Assembly (NCBI GenBank): GCA_947467435.1 | Contig: CANIIA010000012.1 | Coordinates: 1 to 46,683 of the forward strand | Source: Betaproteobacteria bacterium | GTDB lineage: Bacteria; Pseudomonadota; Gammaproteobacteria; Burkholderiales; SG8-39 | Direction of reading: 5' to 3' | DNA: 46,683 bases | Shown: positions 38,777 to 46,683 of the stretch, piece by piece | How positions within the stretch are numbered: position 1 is the stretch's first letter | Layout of the letters: every line of letters begins with the position of its first letter | Notes under the pieces: generated by a model | Databases searched by the model: none | What the model saw: the letters and a program-made list of their open reading frames with translations, nothing else | Told to the model about the DNA's origin: nothing | Made by a program: the position numbers and the translations under genes

Positions 38777-39799
38777 ATGTTCTACAAAACGCGTGGCCCG
38801 CTAGTCTGCATGCGATGGGTCAACATGCTATGGCTCTGTTTGCTTGTGTTTTGCGCGAGTGTCACTACCCATGCGCTTGCAGCAGATGCTTACCCGGCAA
38901 AACCAATCCGCTGGATTGTGCCCTTTCCACCGGGCGGACCCACCGATGGCTTTTCGCGCATCGCCGCTAGCGCCCTGGGTCGTGAGCTCAATACCACCGT
39001 GGTGATTGAAAATATTGGCGGTATGGGTGCAGGTATTGGTATGCAGGCACTTGCGCGCGCCGCTGCAGATGGTTACAGCATTGGCTTAAACACCACCGGC
39101 TCACACACCATCAACCCACATTTGTATGGAGCGAAGCTGGGCTATGACCCCATCACCGATTTCACCCCGATCACGCTGGCTGCTGATTACGTGAATGTTT
39201 TAGTGGTGAATCCAAAGCTTGGGATCAACAACGTGGCCGAACTGATTGCGTGGGCCAAAGCCAATCCAGGTAAAGCCACGTTTGGATCAGCGGGTAACGG
39301 TGCCTCGAATCACCTGCACGGCGAATTACTCAAGCAACTCACCGGCGCTCCGATGCAGCATGTGCCTTATCGCGGCAGTGCACCCGCCATGCGTGATGTC
39401 ATTGGTGGTCAACTCGCGTTTATGTTTGATATTCCCATCACTGCCATGCCGCAAGCGCGCGCTGGTTTAGTCAAAGCGATTGGTGTCACTGCCGATAAAC
39501 GTAGCCCATTTGCACTTGAAGTTCCCACGATGGCCGAAGCCGGGATCAAAGGCTTTGCCGAAGCCGGTGGTTCACTTTGGTTTGGTGTGGTTGGTCCAGC
39601 CGGTATGCCACGACCCATCGTGAATACGCTTAATGCCGCTCTGGTACGTGCCCTGCGCTCACCTGAAGTGCGTGAACGGACTACCGCGCAAGGATTTACG
39701 ATCGTCGCGAGCCCACCCGAAGAACTCACCCGCGTGATGAAAGCCGATTTACAAGCTTGGGGACGGATCGTGCGCGCTTCTGGCGCGATCGTGGATTAA
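38777..39799 (+). CDS. Bug-family periplasmic solute-binding protein
   Basis: A 340-residue secreted binding protein of the TctC/Bug family. The signal peptide is about 36 residues with a likely ALA-AD site, then AYPAKPIRWIVPFPPGGPTD. Family blocks GKATFGSAGNGASNHLHGEL, HVPYRGSAPAMRDVIGGQ and LVKAIGVTADKRSPF are present. The ATG has an AAGGAG ribosome binding site. It sits between acyl-CoA dehydrogenase genes, so it may capture the organic acid this operon degrades. No TctAB membrane genes are in the window. Confidence 0.92.
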   Translation: MFYKTRGPLVCMRWVNMLWLCLLVFCASVTTHALAADAYPAKPIRWIVPFPPGGPTDGFSRIAASALGRELNTTVVIENIGGMGAGIGMQALARAAADGYSIGLNTTGSHTINPHLYGAKLGYDPITDFTPITLAADYVNVLVVNPKLGINNVAELIAWAKANPGKATFGSAGNGASNHLHGELLKQLTGAPMQHVPYRGSAPAMRDVIGGQLAFMFDIPITAMPQARAGLVKAIGVTADKRSPFALEVPTMAEAGIKGFAEAGGSLWFGVVGPAGMPRPIVNTLNAALVRALRSPEVRERTTAQGFTIVASPPEELTRVMKADLQAWGRIVRASGAIVD

Positions 39800-39803
39800 G
39801 CCC

Positions 39804-41594
39804 ATGGCTGCCGTCACGCCGATCCATTCAACCTCCGCTACCGAGGATGCATTCGCGCAACCCCTGTTACCGGATGCGCAGGGCCAAAATTTATTTGCAG
39901 CCGATCCGGATCTGCGTGGCTTGCTCGCGTTGTACTTAGATCCCAACTTATTTGCCCACCTATTACCGCACATCGAGCGACTCGGCGCGTTGGCAGGCAC
40001 CCGGTTAGACACCGCCGCGGCCATTGCCGATCGCAATCCATCGCAATTGCATCATCGCGCACGCAACGGTGAACACCGTCAATGGATTGAAAAGCATCCG
40101 GCGTATCGGCAATTAGAACAAGTGGCCTTTGCAGAGTATGGATTGGCGGCGATGTCGCATCGCGCCGGTGTTCTCGATTGGCCGAGCCCATTACCGCCGC
40201 TGGTGAAATATGCCCTCACCTATGTGTTTGTACAGGCCGAGTTTGGCGTGTGTTGTCCACTGTCGATGACCGATGCGGCCGCGCGTACGATCAGCAAATT
40301 TGCCGATCCCGCGTTGGCCGCGCGTTACTTACCCGGTCTCACCGCGCAAGATATGGACACGCTCACGCAAGGAGCCATGTTCATGACTGAACAAGGTGCC
40401 GGCTCTGATGTGGGTGCCACGCGTACTCAAGCGCGCCGCGAACACAACGAATGGCGTTTGTATGGCGATAAGTGGTTTTGCTCCAACGCTGACGCTGGGG
40501 TGGCACTCGTCCTTGCAAGACCCCAAGGTGCGGCAACAGGCACACGTGGCTTATCGTTGTTTTTGCTGCCGGCACGATTACCGGACGGTCGCGCGAATCG
40601 TTATCGCATTGTGCGACTGAAAGACAAACTCGGTACGCGCGCCATGCCCTCAGGAGAAATCATTCTTGAAGGGGCCACCGCGTACATGGTGGGTGATCCA
40701 GAGCGTGGCTTTGTGCAAATGGCCGACATGATCAACATGTCGCGATTGTCCAATGGGATGCGCGCTGCCGGTCTGATGCGCCGCGCACTCACCGAAGCAT
40801 TATTTATCGCCCGCGGACGCGATGCGTTTGGGCAGCCGTTGATCCACTTGCCGCTGATGCGTCGGCAATTACTCAAGATCATGCTGGCGGCTGAATCGGC
40901 AAGAACGATCACATTCCGTACAGCACTGGAGCTTGCGCAGGCGGATGCCGGTGATCCGGCTGCACGCTTACGTGTTCGTTTGCTCACCCCATTACTCAAA
41001 TTTAGAGCGTGCCGCGATGCACGTCGCGCGGCAGGCGATGCCATGGAAGTGCGTGGCGGCGCGGGATACATTGAGGAGTGGTCAGATGCCCGCGTGTTAC
41101 GTGATGCGCATTTGGGTTCGATCTGGGAGGGCACCTCAAATATTGTGGCGTTAGATGTGATGCGAGCGATTCGACGCGAAGCCGCACTCGATGCATTACA
41201 ACCCGCCTTAGAAGCGCTGATTGATTCATTGCCCACAGGCCCATTGCGTGAAGCGCTCGCGTTGCAATTACAACGTGCCTGTCAATTTGCGCGTGACTGT
41301 GCCGCCAACAACGATGAAGCCAACGCACGACAAGCCGCCACCGGTTTGTATTACGCCAGTGCTGCAGTGTATTTGGCCGATGAGGGACGCCAATTGGGTC
41401 AGCGTGAACACAACGCACGGCGTCAATTGCTTGCGGGCTTATGCATTGTGCATCGACTGCAGGCGCGCGATCCGCTACATAGCAGCCCCATCCAAAACGA
41501 ACAACGCGTCGCCGATCAGTTGTTGTCAGAAGCGCCCGTCAGCACGCAAACAACAAACGAATTACTTCAATCGATGTTTTTAAAAAGAGAGTGA
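39804..41594 (+). CDS. AidB-like acyl-CoA dehydrogenase
   Basis: A 596-residue ACAD with a long N-terminal extension, like AidB and isovaleryl-like long forms. FTEQGAGSD-type substrate motif (FMTEQGAGSDVGATRTQA), FAD contact Arg339 in GRDAFGQPLIH, and catalytic Glu442 in SIWEGTSNIVALDV are all present, so it should be active by itself, unlike the split pair upstream. The C-terminal 100 residues are helical. It begins four bases after the Bug gene and is followed two bases on by a CoA-transferase gene. The substrate is unknown; a DNA-repair role like that proposed for AidB is not suggested by the context. Confidence 0.88.
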   Translation: MAAVTPIHSTSATEDAFAQPLLPDAQGQNLFAADPDLRGLLALYLDPNLFAHLLPHIERLGALAGTRLDTAAAIADRNPSQLHHRARNGEHRQWIEKHPAYRQLEQVAFAEYGLAAMSHRAGVLDWPSPLPPLVKYALTYVFVQAEFGVCCPLSMTDAAARTISKFADPALAARYLPGLTAQDMDTLTQGAMFMTEQGAGSDVGATRTQARREHNEWRLYGDKWFCSNADAGVALVLARPQGAATGTRGLSLFLLPARLPDGRANRYRIVRLKDKLGTRAMPSGEIILEGATAYMVGDPERGFVQMADMINMSRLSNGMRAAGLMRRALTEALFIARGRDAFGQPLIHLPLMRRQLLKIMLAAESARTITFRTALELAQADAGDPAARLRVRLLTPLLKFRACRDARRAAGDAMEVRGGAGYIEEWSDARVLRDAHLGSIWEGTSNIVALDVMRAIRREAALDALQPALEALIDSLPTGPLREALALQLQRACQFARDCAANNDEANARQAATGLYYASAAVYLADEGRQLGQREHNARRQLLAGLCIVHRLQARDPLHSSPIQNEQRVADQLLSEAPVSTQTTNELLQSMFLKRE

Positions 41595-41595
41595 C

Positions 41596-42822
41596 ATGGC
41601 TGGACCTTTATCGCATATCCGCGTTCTTGATTTATCCCGCGTGCTTGCCGGACCTTGGGCGGCACAAAATTTAGCTGACCTGGGTGCCGAAGTGATTAAA
41701 GTCGAGCGGCCAGGTTCTGGTGATGACACGCGTGGTTGGGGTCCGCCCTACATGAAGGACGCTCACGGCCAAGACACGCCAGAGGCTGCGTATTTTCTTT
41801 CTTGTAATCGCAACAAAAAATCAGTCACCATTGATATTGCCAGTCCCGCTGGACAAACGTTGGTGCGCGATTTAGCCAAGCAGTCGCATGTGATTATCGA
41901 AAACTACAAAGTCGGCACGCTCGCGCGCTATGGCTTAGGCTATGAAGACCTGCGCAAGATCAACCCCGGCATCATTTATTGCTCAGTCACCGGATTTGGA
42001 CAAAGCGGACCGTACGCAGAACGACCCGGTTACGATTTTATTTTTCAAGGCATGTGTGGCCTGATGTCGATTACCGGTGAGCGCGATACCTTGCCCGGTG
42101 GTGGCCCACAAAAAGTGGGCATCGCGATCACCGATGTCCTCACAGGCATGTATGCCAGCTTAGCGATTAGCGCAGCCATTACGCACTGGGAACGCACCGG
42201 TGAGGGTCAGTACATCGACATGGCTTTGCTCGATACCTTAGTCGCGTTTAATTCGAACCAAATCGTGTCGTATTTTTGTTCGGGCAATATTCCGAAACGT
42301 TGGGGTAATGCGCACCCTCAAGTGGTGCCATATGAAGTATTTGCCACCTCGGATGGACACATCATTTTGGCCGTTGGGAATGACGGTCAATTTGCACGCT
42401 TTTGTGCGACGGCTGGCCATCCGGAAATTGCGCAAGACCCACGCTTTGTGACCAACTCACAACGCATCATCAACCGCGATGCGCTCATACCGATGATTAG
42501 CACGTGGTTCAAACAACGTAGTAAAGCCGACTGGATTCAAGCGCTCGAAGCGGCCACCGTGCCCTGCGGTCCAATTAACAATATGCAAGAAGTGTTTGAA
42601 GATCCGCAGGTACAACACCGCAACATGCGTGTCGACATTCCGCATCCGCTGGGTACCACCGCACCCGTCGTGGCCAGTCCCATGCGTTTTTCTGCCACAC
42701 CAGTGGAATATCGTTTAGCTCCACCGCTACTTGGTCAGCACAACCAAGAAATTTTCACCGATCTACTCGGACGCAGCCAGGCCGATCTCGAGGCCTTACG
42801 CGCTGCGGGCACCATCTCATGA
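41596..42822 (+). CDS. CaiB/BaiF-family (class III) CoA-transferase
   Basis: A 408-residue CoA-transferase that moves CoA between an acyl-CoA and a free carboxylic acid. The catalytic aspartate is Asp147 in GYDFIFQGMCGLM. Other family blocks are RVLDLSRVLAGPWAAQNLAD, GAEVIKVERPG, NRNKKSVTID and TGFGQSGPYA. It likely activates the acid substrate of this operon, since no CoA ligase is seen in the train. The start is two bases after the AidB-like gene. The next gene starts ten bases after its stop. Confidence 0.92.
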   Translation: MAGPLSHIRVLDLSRVLAGPWAAQNLADLGAEVIKVERPGSGDDTRGWGPPYMKDAHGQDTPEAAYFLSCNRNKKSVTIDIASPAGQTLVRDLAKQSHVIIENYKVGTLARYGLGYEDLRKINPGIIYCSVTGFGQSGPYAERPGYDFIFQGMCGLMSITGERDTLPGGGPQKVGIAITDVLTGMYASLAISAAITHWERTGEGQYIDMALLDTLVAFNSNQIVSYFCSGNIPKRWGNAHPQVVPYEVFATSDGHIILAVGNDGQFARFCATAGHPEIAQDPRFVTNSQRIINRDALIPMISTWFKQRSKADWIQALEAATVPCGPINNMQEVFEDPQVQHRNMRVDIPHPLGTTAPVVASPMRFSATPVEYRLAPPLLGQHNQEIFTDLLGRSQADLEALRAAGTIS

Positions 42823-42832
42823 ACGTTTAATC

Positions 42833-43834
42833 ATGCGCGCCATCGTTTGTCACACCTATGGGCCTTACAGCAACTTAAAGCTTGAAGCGTGCCCTCGCCC
42901 AACGCTACCCGCTCGCGGTGTACGTATTGCCATCGATTACGCCAGCGTGAGTTTTGCGACCACGTTGGTGGTTGCCGGAAAATATCAACGCAAACCACCG
43001 CTGCCGTTTGTGCCTGGCACCGAAGTGGTTGGGATCGTGACTGAAATTGCTGCGGGTGTGACTGCCTGCGCTGTCGGTGATCGCGTGTTAGCGATTTTGG
43101 ATTGGGGTGGATTCGCCGAAGAAGTCTGCGTGACCGAACACACCGTCTACCGCTTGCCTGCCCTGATCGATTCCACACACGCGTTACACGCCGGTATTTC
43201 TTATGGCACCGCGTATGGTGCGCTGGTGTGGCGGGGAAAATTAAACGCGGGTGAAAATCTCTTGGTGTTAGGTGCTGCAGGCGGCGTGGGCCTTGCTGCC
43301 GTTGAGCTCGGGCATGCCTTGGGTGCACGTGTCATTGCTGCGGCCAGTCATGCCGATAAATGTGCATTAGCCCGCGCACACGGTGCCGATGACAGCATTA
43401 ATTACAGCACCGAAGATTTACGTGAGCGCACCAAAGCACTCACGCAAGGTCGTGGCGCCGACGTGGTGTTTGATCCGATTGGTGGCGATCTCTTTGATAC
43501 AGCTTTACGCGCCATCGCGATGGAAGGTCGCATGCTGACCATCGGTTACGCGAGCGGTCGTATTCCAAGCATTCCGGCGAATATTTTGCTCGTGAAAGAT
43601 CTCACGGTGGCGGGATTTAATTTTGGTGCCTACGTGGGTTGGAGTCCGGTCGATGAGCGCGCGCGCTTCGAACCGCAAATGCGCGCCATGTACACCAAAA
43701 TTTTTGACTGGGTCATCGATGGCACGTTGCGACCCGTTGTGAGCGATGTCTTACCCCTCGAACACTATGTACAAGCACAAGACTTGGTCATTTCACGTCA
43801 AGCCGCAGGCAAAGTGTTACTGAAAGTCCGTTAA
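42833..43834 (+). CDS. NADPH:quinone oxidoreductase-like zinc-free MDR
   Basis: A 333-residue medium-chain dehydrogenase/reductase of the quinone oxidoreductase/enoyl reductase branch. The cofactor loop is VLGAAGGVGLAAVELGHALG, and GRGADVVFDPIGGDLFD follows; the zinc-ligand cysteines of alcohol dehydrogenases are absent. It could reduce an enoyl or quinone group using NADPH. The frame is open upstream to 42731, overlapping the CoA-transferase, but the conserved start MRAIVCHTYGPYSNLKLE is at 42833. The following gene starts two bases after the stop codon. Confidence 0.88.
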   Translation: MRAIVCHTYGPYSNLKLEACPRPTLPARGVRIAIDYASVSFATTLVVAGKYQRKPPLPFVPGTEVVGIVTEIAAGVTACAVGDRVLAILDWGGFAEEVCVTEHTVYRLPALIDSTHALHAGISYGTAYGALVWRGKLNAGENLLVLGAAGGVGLAAVELGHALGARVIAAASHADKCALARAHGADDSINYSTEDLRERTKALTQGRGADVVFDPIGGDLFDTALRAIAMEGRMLTIGYASGRIPSIPANILLVKDLTVAGFNFGAYVGWSPVDERARFEPQMRAMYTKIFDWVIDGTLRPVVSDVLPLEHYVQAQDLVISRQAAGKVLLKVR

Positions 43835-43836
43835 AA

Positions 43837-44814
43837 ATGTCGACGCAAGCACACCGGATCTTGGTGGTCGATCCAATTGATCCGACGGGGATTGATGCGT
43901 TGTCTGCGCACGCCGAAGTGATTCGTGCGGCCGATTCCCATCCGGATACGGTGCGACGGTTAGCGGCCAATTGCGATGCGGTGATTACACGCAGCAAATT
44001 ACCTGAAGATATTTTCGAGCACGCACCGCGATTACGTGCCGTGACGATTCATGGCACGGGCACCGACCTTGTGCCGTTGACGCAAGCCTGCGCCCACGGC
44101 GTGATGGTCGCCAATGTGCCCGGCGGCAATGCACCGTCCGTAGCCGAACATTGCTTGATGGGCATGCTGTTGCTCGCGCGTAATTTTCGCAATATCGACA
44201 CGGGTATTCGCACCGGACCGTGGGATGCCGCGCGCGCCATGGCCGAACCGATGGTTGAGCTCAATGGCAAAACACTCGGCTTGATTGGCGTGGGTCATAT
44301 CGGTGAGCGTTTAGCCAACATTTGCGCGCAGGGCTTGGGCATGCGCGTGTTGGGTTATCGACGTCACCAACACTTATTACCCTCGAGCGTCACGGCAGCC
44401 ACGCTTGATACGTTGTTAAACACCGCAGATGTGATTGTCATCAGCTGCCCGCTCACACCAGACACACATCACCTGATGAACGCTGCGCGCTTACAGCAAA
44501 TGCAGCGACATGCCTTTTTAATCAATGTGGGTCGAGGACCGGTGATTGATGAAGAGGCGCTAGTCGAAGCGCTGCGTGCGCAGCATATCGGCGGTGCCAT
44601 GTTGGATGTCTACGAGCATTATCGATTGCGTCCCGATCATCCATTGTTTCAGTTTCCCAACGTTGTCCTCACCCCGCATTTAGGCGGCTCGGCGCGTGAG
44701 TCTCGTCGTAACGTGTCACGCATCGCCGCTGCACAAACCCTGCGTATGCTCGCGGGTGAGCAACCCACCCATTTCGTTAACCCGGAGACCCGACCATGGC
44801 AAGCAAAGATCTAA
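43837..44814 (+). CDS. D-2-hydroxyacid dehydrogenase
   Basis: A 325-residue NAD(P)-dependent 2-hydroxyacid dehydrogenase. The cofactor loop is LGLIGVGHIGERLA, and the catalytic set is Arg233 (NVGRGPVID), Glu260 (DVYE) and His281 (TPHLGG). After the second strand the usual acidic residue is replaced by Arg175-Arg176 (LGYRRHQ), hinting at NADPH preference. It may reduce a 2-ketoacid such as hydroxypyruvate or a product of the enolase-superfamily enzyme that follows. Its last 19 bases overlap the next gene. Confidence 0.9.
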   Translation: MSTQAHRILVVDPIDPTGIDALSAHAEVIRAADSHPDTVRRLAANCDAVITRSKLPEDIFEHAPRLRAVTIHGTGTDLVPLTQACAHGVMVANVPGGNAPSVAEHCLMGMLLLARNFRNIDTGIRTGPWDAARAMAEPMVELNGKTLGLIGVGHIGERLANICAQGLGMRVLGYRRHQHLLPSSVTAATLDTLLNTADVIVISCPLTPDTHHLMNAARLQQMQRHAFLINVGRGPVIDEEALVEALRAQHIGGAMLDVYEHYRLRPDHPLFQFPNVVLTPHLGGSARESRRNVSRIAAAQTLRMLAGEQPTHFVNPETRPWQAKI

Positions 44815-45950
44815 GAATCGTCGATATCAAGGCGTACCCCACGTCATTTCCTGTACCCAAAGCATCACAAGTCACTTTAGGGATCGGTACCTCCATTAAG
44901 CGCGATGCCGTGGTGGTCAAGGTCACCACCGCCGGTGGACTGGTTGGTTGGGGTGAATCCCATCATGGTCGCGCGCATACGGCCGTGGCCAAACTGATCG
45001 AAACCACGCTCAAACAATTAGTGCTCGGCATGGACGCCAGCGATGTTGTGGGTGTCTGGGCGAAAATCTACAAAATGCAATTAGGCAGTCACGGCATGGG
45101 GGCTGGATGTTGTTTAGCCATGAGCGGGATTGATTGCGCCTTGTGGGATATTCGTGGTCAAGCCGCAGGCATGCCCATTTACAAGTTAATTGGCGGTTCG
45201 TTCAAAGGCGTTCCGGCTTACGCCGGCGGTGTGTCGCTGGGCTACCAACCACCGCAAGAACTGATTGCCGAGTTACAACCGCACTTAGATGCAGGCTACA
45301 AAGCCGTCAAACTACGCGTTGGTGACTCACCACAAAATGATTTGATGCGTATCGCTGCTGTGCGTAAACACGTTGGCGATGACATCGCGATTCTGACGGA
45401 TGCCAACACAGGTTATCGGGTTGCCGATGCACGCGCTGCGATGCCTGGTATGGAAGAACTCAATGTCGCTTGGTTGGAAGAACCCTTTCCTGCGCATGAC
45501 TACGCCAGCTATCGCATGGCCGCCACGTTTAGCAGCACACCGCTCGCGGCCGGTGAAAATCATTACACGCGTTACGAATTTAATCGGGTACTTGAAGATG
45601 GTTCGATCAGCATCTTGCAACCCGATCTTTCTAAAACCGGCGGCCTCACCGAGGCACTACGCATTGCGCACATGGGCTCTGCCTACAAATTGCCGGTGCA
45701 TCCACATAGCTCGATGACTGGGTTAAATCACGCCATCAGCATTCACATGTTGGCGGCGATTGATAATGGCGGTTACTTTGAAGGCGATGTCTCCAAAGCC
45801 AATAAGTTTCGCGATGAGCTTTGCTCTAAACCGTATGAAATCGATCGACAAGGATTGGTCTGGCCCATCGATAAACCGGGCTTGGGTTTAGAGGTCGATG
45901 AAAACTTCCTCATCAAACATCCGCCGATCGAAGGTCCAGGTTACGTCTAA
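44796..45950 (+). CDS. Mandelate racemase/muconate lactonizing enzyme family protein
   Basis: A 384-residue enolase-superfamily enzyme with the (beta/alpha)7-beta barrel. Metal ligands are Asp202 (LTDANTGY), Glu228 (WLEEPF) and Glu254 (AAGENHYTRYEF). Acid/base candidates are Lys172 in AVKLRVG (a K-x-R motif) and His302/His304 in LPVHPHSS. Such enzymes dehydrate or epimerise sugar acids or other carboxylates; the substrate cannot be predicted here. The ATG has a GGAGA site. It overlaps the 2-hydroxyacid dehydrogenase gene by 19 bases, suggesting consecutive steps. Confidence 0.88.
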   Translation: MASKDLRIVDIKAYPTSFPVPKASQVTLGIGTSIKRDAVVVKVTTAGGLVGWGESHHGRAHTAVAKLIETTLKQLVLGMDASDVVGVWAKIYKMQLGSHGMGAGCCLAMSGIDCALWDIRGQAAGMPIYKLIGGSFKGVPAYAGGVSLGYQPPQELIAELQPHLDAGYKAVKLRVGDSPQNDLMRIAAVRKHVGDDIAILTDANTGYRVADARAAMPGMEELNVAWLEEPFPAHDYASYRMAATFSSTPLAAGENHYTRYEFNRVLEDGSISILQPDLSKTGGLTEALRIAHMGSAYKLPVHPHSSMTGLNHAISIHMLAAIDNGGYFEGDVSKANKFRDELCSKPYEIDRQGLVWPIDKPGLGLEVDENFLIKHPPIEGPGYV

Positions 45951-45996
45951 CTGAGTAAGTGCAACTCACCCCATCTTCCCTGCATTGGAGAGCGCC

Positions 45997-46683
45997 ATGA
46001 CATTACGTTTCCTTTTTTCGCCACGTCAGCTTGCGCACTGGGCGATCGCCGTCAGCTGCATGACGATGAATAGCAGCCTATGGGCGCAAGCCTATCCCAA
46101 CAAACCTATTCGTTGGGTGGTGCCTTACACCGGCGGGGGGATCACCGATAACGTCACCCGTGTGGTGACGCAAAAACTGCAAACCGCGCTCGGTCAAGCC
46201 ATCGTGGTCGAAAATAAAGCCGGTGCAAATTCGATTATTGGGGTGGATAACGTGGCCAAATCACCCGCTGATGGTTATCACATTGTCACCGTGATTGCAG
46301 CGCACGCGGCCAATGCCACGCTGTATCAAGGCAAGCTGCCGTTTGATACGCAAAAAAGTTTTGCACCAATTTCCTTAGTCGCGATTGCACCGTTAGTGAT
46401 GACCGCGAATCTGAGTATGCCGTTTAAAGATGTGCGCGAAATGATTGCTTATGCGCGTGCCAACCCAGGCAAACTCAATTTTGGTTCCTCGGGAATCGGT
46501 GCGGCCGCTCATCTCACCACTGAATTACTCAAACAAACGGTGAACATTGATCTGGTGCATGTGCCTTTTAAAGGCACGGCACCTGCACTCACCGCACTGA
46601 TGGGCAACGACATTCAAATCTTGGTCGATACACCAAGTGCACTGATGCCGAATGTACGCGGTGGCAAGATCAAAGCCTTGGGG
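45997..46683 (+). CDS. Bug-family solute-binding protein, cut off by window end
   Basis: Open reading frame starting at ATG 45997, preceded by GGAGAG, and running 229 codons to the window edge without a stop. A signal peptide (residues 1-31, ending SSLWAQA) is followed by YPNKPIRWVVPYTGGGITDN, the standard Bug opening, then GKLNFGSSGIGAAAHL and HVPFKGTAPALTALMGNDIQ. The rest lies beyond the window. It is the second such protein in this operon; the ligand is unknown. Confidence 0.9.
   Translation, partial: MTLRFLFSPRQLAHWAIAVSCMTMNSSLWAQAYPNKPIRWVVPYTGGGITDNVTRVVTQKLQTALGQAIVVENKAGANSIIGVDNVAKSPADGYHIVTVIAAHAANATLYQGKLPFDTQKSFAPISLVAIAPLVMTANLSMPFKDVREMIAYARANPGKLNFGSSGIGAAAHLTTELLKQTVNIDLVHVPFKGTAPALTALMGNDIQILVDTPSALMPNVRGGKIKALG

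Noticed and set aside
40601..41236. Open frame of 211 codons antisense to the AidB-like dehydrogenase gene
   Set aside because: Low-complexity Ser/Arg/Ala-rich translation and no family resemblance; it is a shadow of the GC-biased sense codons.

Overview
The window looks like chromosomal DNA of a betaproteobacterium, most likely order Burkholderiales. Three things point there: the gene order pyrG-kdsA-eno-ftsB, three periplasmic solute-binding proteins of the Bug (tripartite tricarboxylate) type, and a dense accessory set of acyl-CoA enzymes. Genes are tightly packed with many ATGA-type overlaps. I see no rRNA, tRNA, insertion sequence, phage gene or CRISPR array, and no gene-free stretch longer than about 265 bases.

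Region by region. 1-2450 (minus): pncB followed by an MFS transporter. 2540-5839: lexA with a likely LexA operator, a membrane sensor kinase overlapping a single-domain receiver, and a convergent HPt protein, which together look like phosphorelay parts without an output domain. 6103-6999 (minus): a ROK sugar kinase. 7097-9186 (minus): an uncharacterised three-gene set (ParA/MinD-like ATPase, coiled-coil protein, two-helix membrane protein). 9445-9834: a pcaC-like gene. 9902-15425 (minus): the housekeeping operon pyrG-kdsA-eno-ftsB plus a COG4091-type dehydrogenase. 15496-19153 (minus): an NMT1/SsuABC-type ABC importer and a Bug protein. 19243-24363: histidine catabolism genes hutU, hutG, hutI and hutF, without hutH. 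24360-26797 (minus): acetoacetyl-CoA synthetase and a thioesterase. 26853-32135: ETF-ubiquinone oxidoreductase facing an acyl-CoA dehydrogenase-etfA-etfB operon, separated by a tandem triplicated hairpin.

32365-46683 (plus, running off the end) is the most distinctive part. It is one long catabolic gene train: DUF35 protein, SCP2-thiolase-like protein, class II aldolase/adducin protein, SDR, MaoC hydratase, two adjacent acyl-CoA dehydrogenases with complementary defects, a Bug protein, an AidB-like acyl-CoA dehydrogenase, a CaiB/BaiF CoA-transferase, a quinone oxidoreductase, a 2-hydroxyacid dehydrogenase, an enolase-superfamily enzyme and a second (partial) Bug protein. The DUF35/thiolase-like pair, MaoC protein and split acyl-CoA dehydrogenase resemble the aldolytic side-chain-shortening module of steroid degraders, but no steroid-ring genes are visible. 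The substrate is unknown. Electrons from its dehydrogenases could flow through the adjacent EtfAB and ETF-ubiquinone oxidoreductase to the quinone pool.
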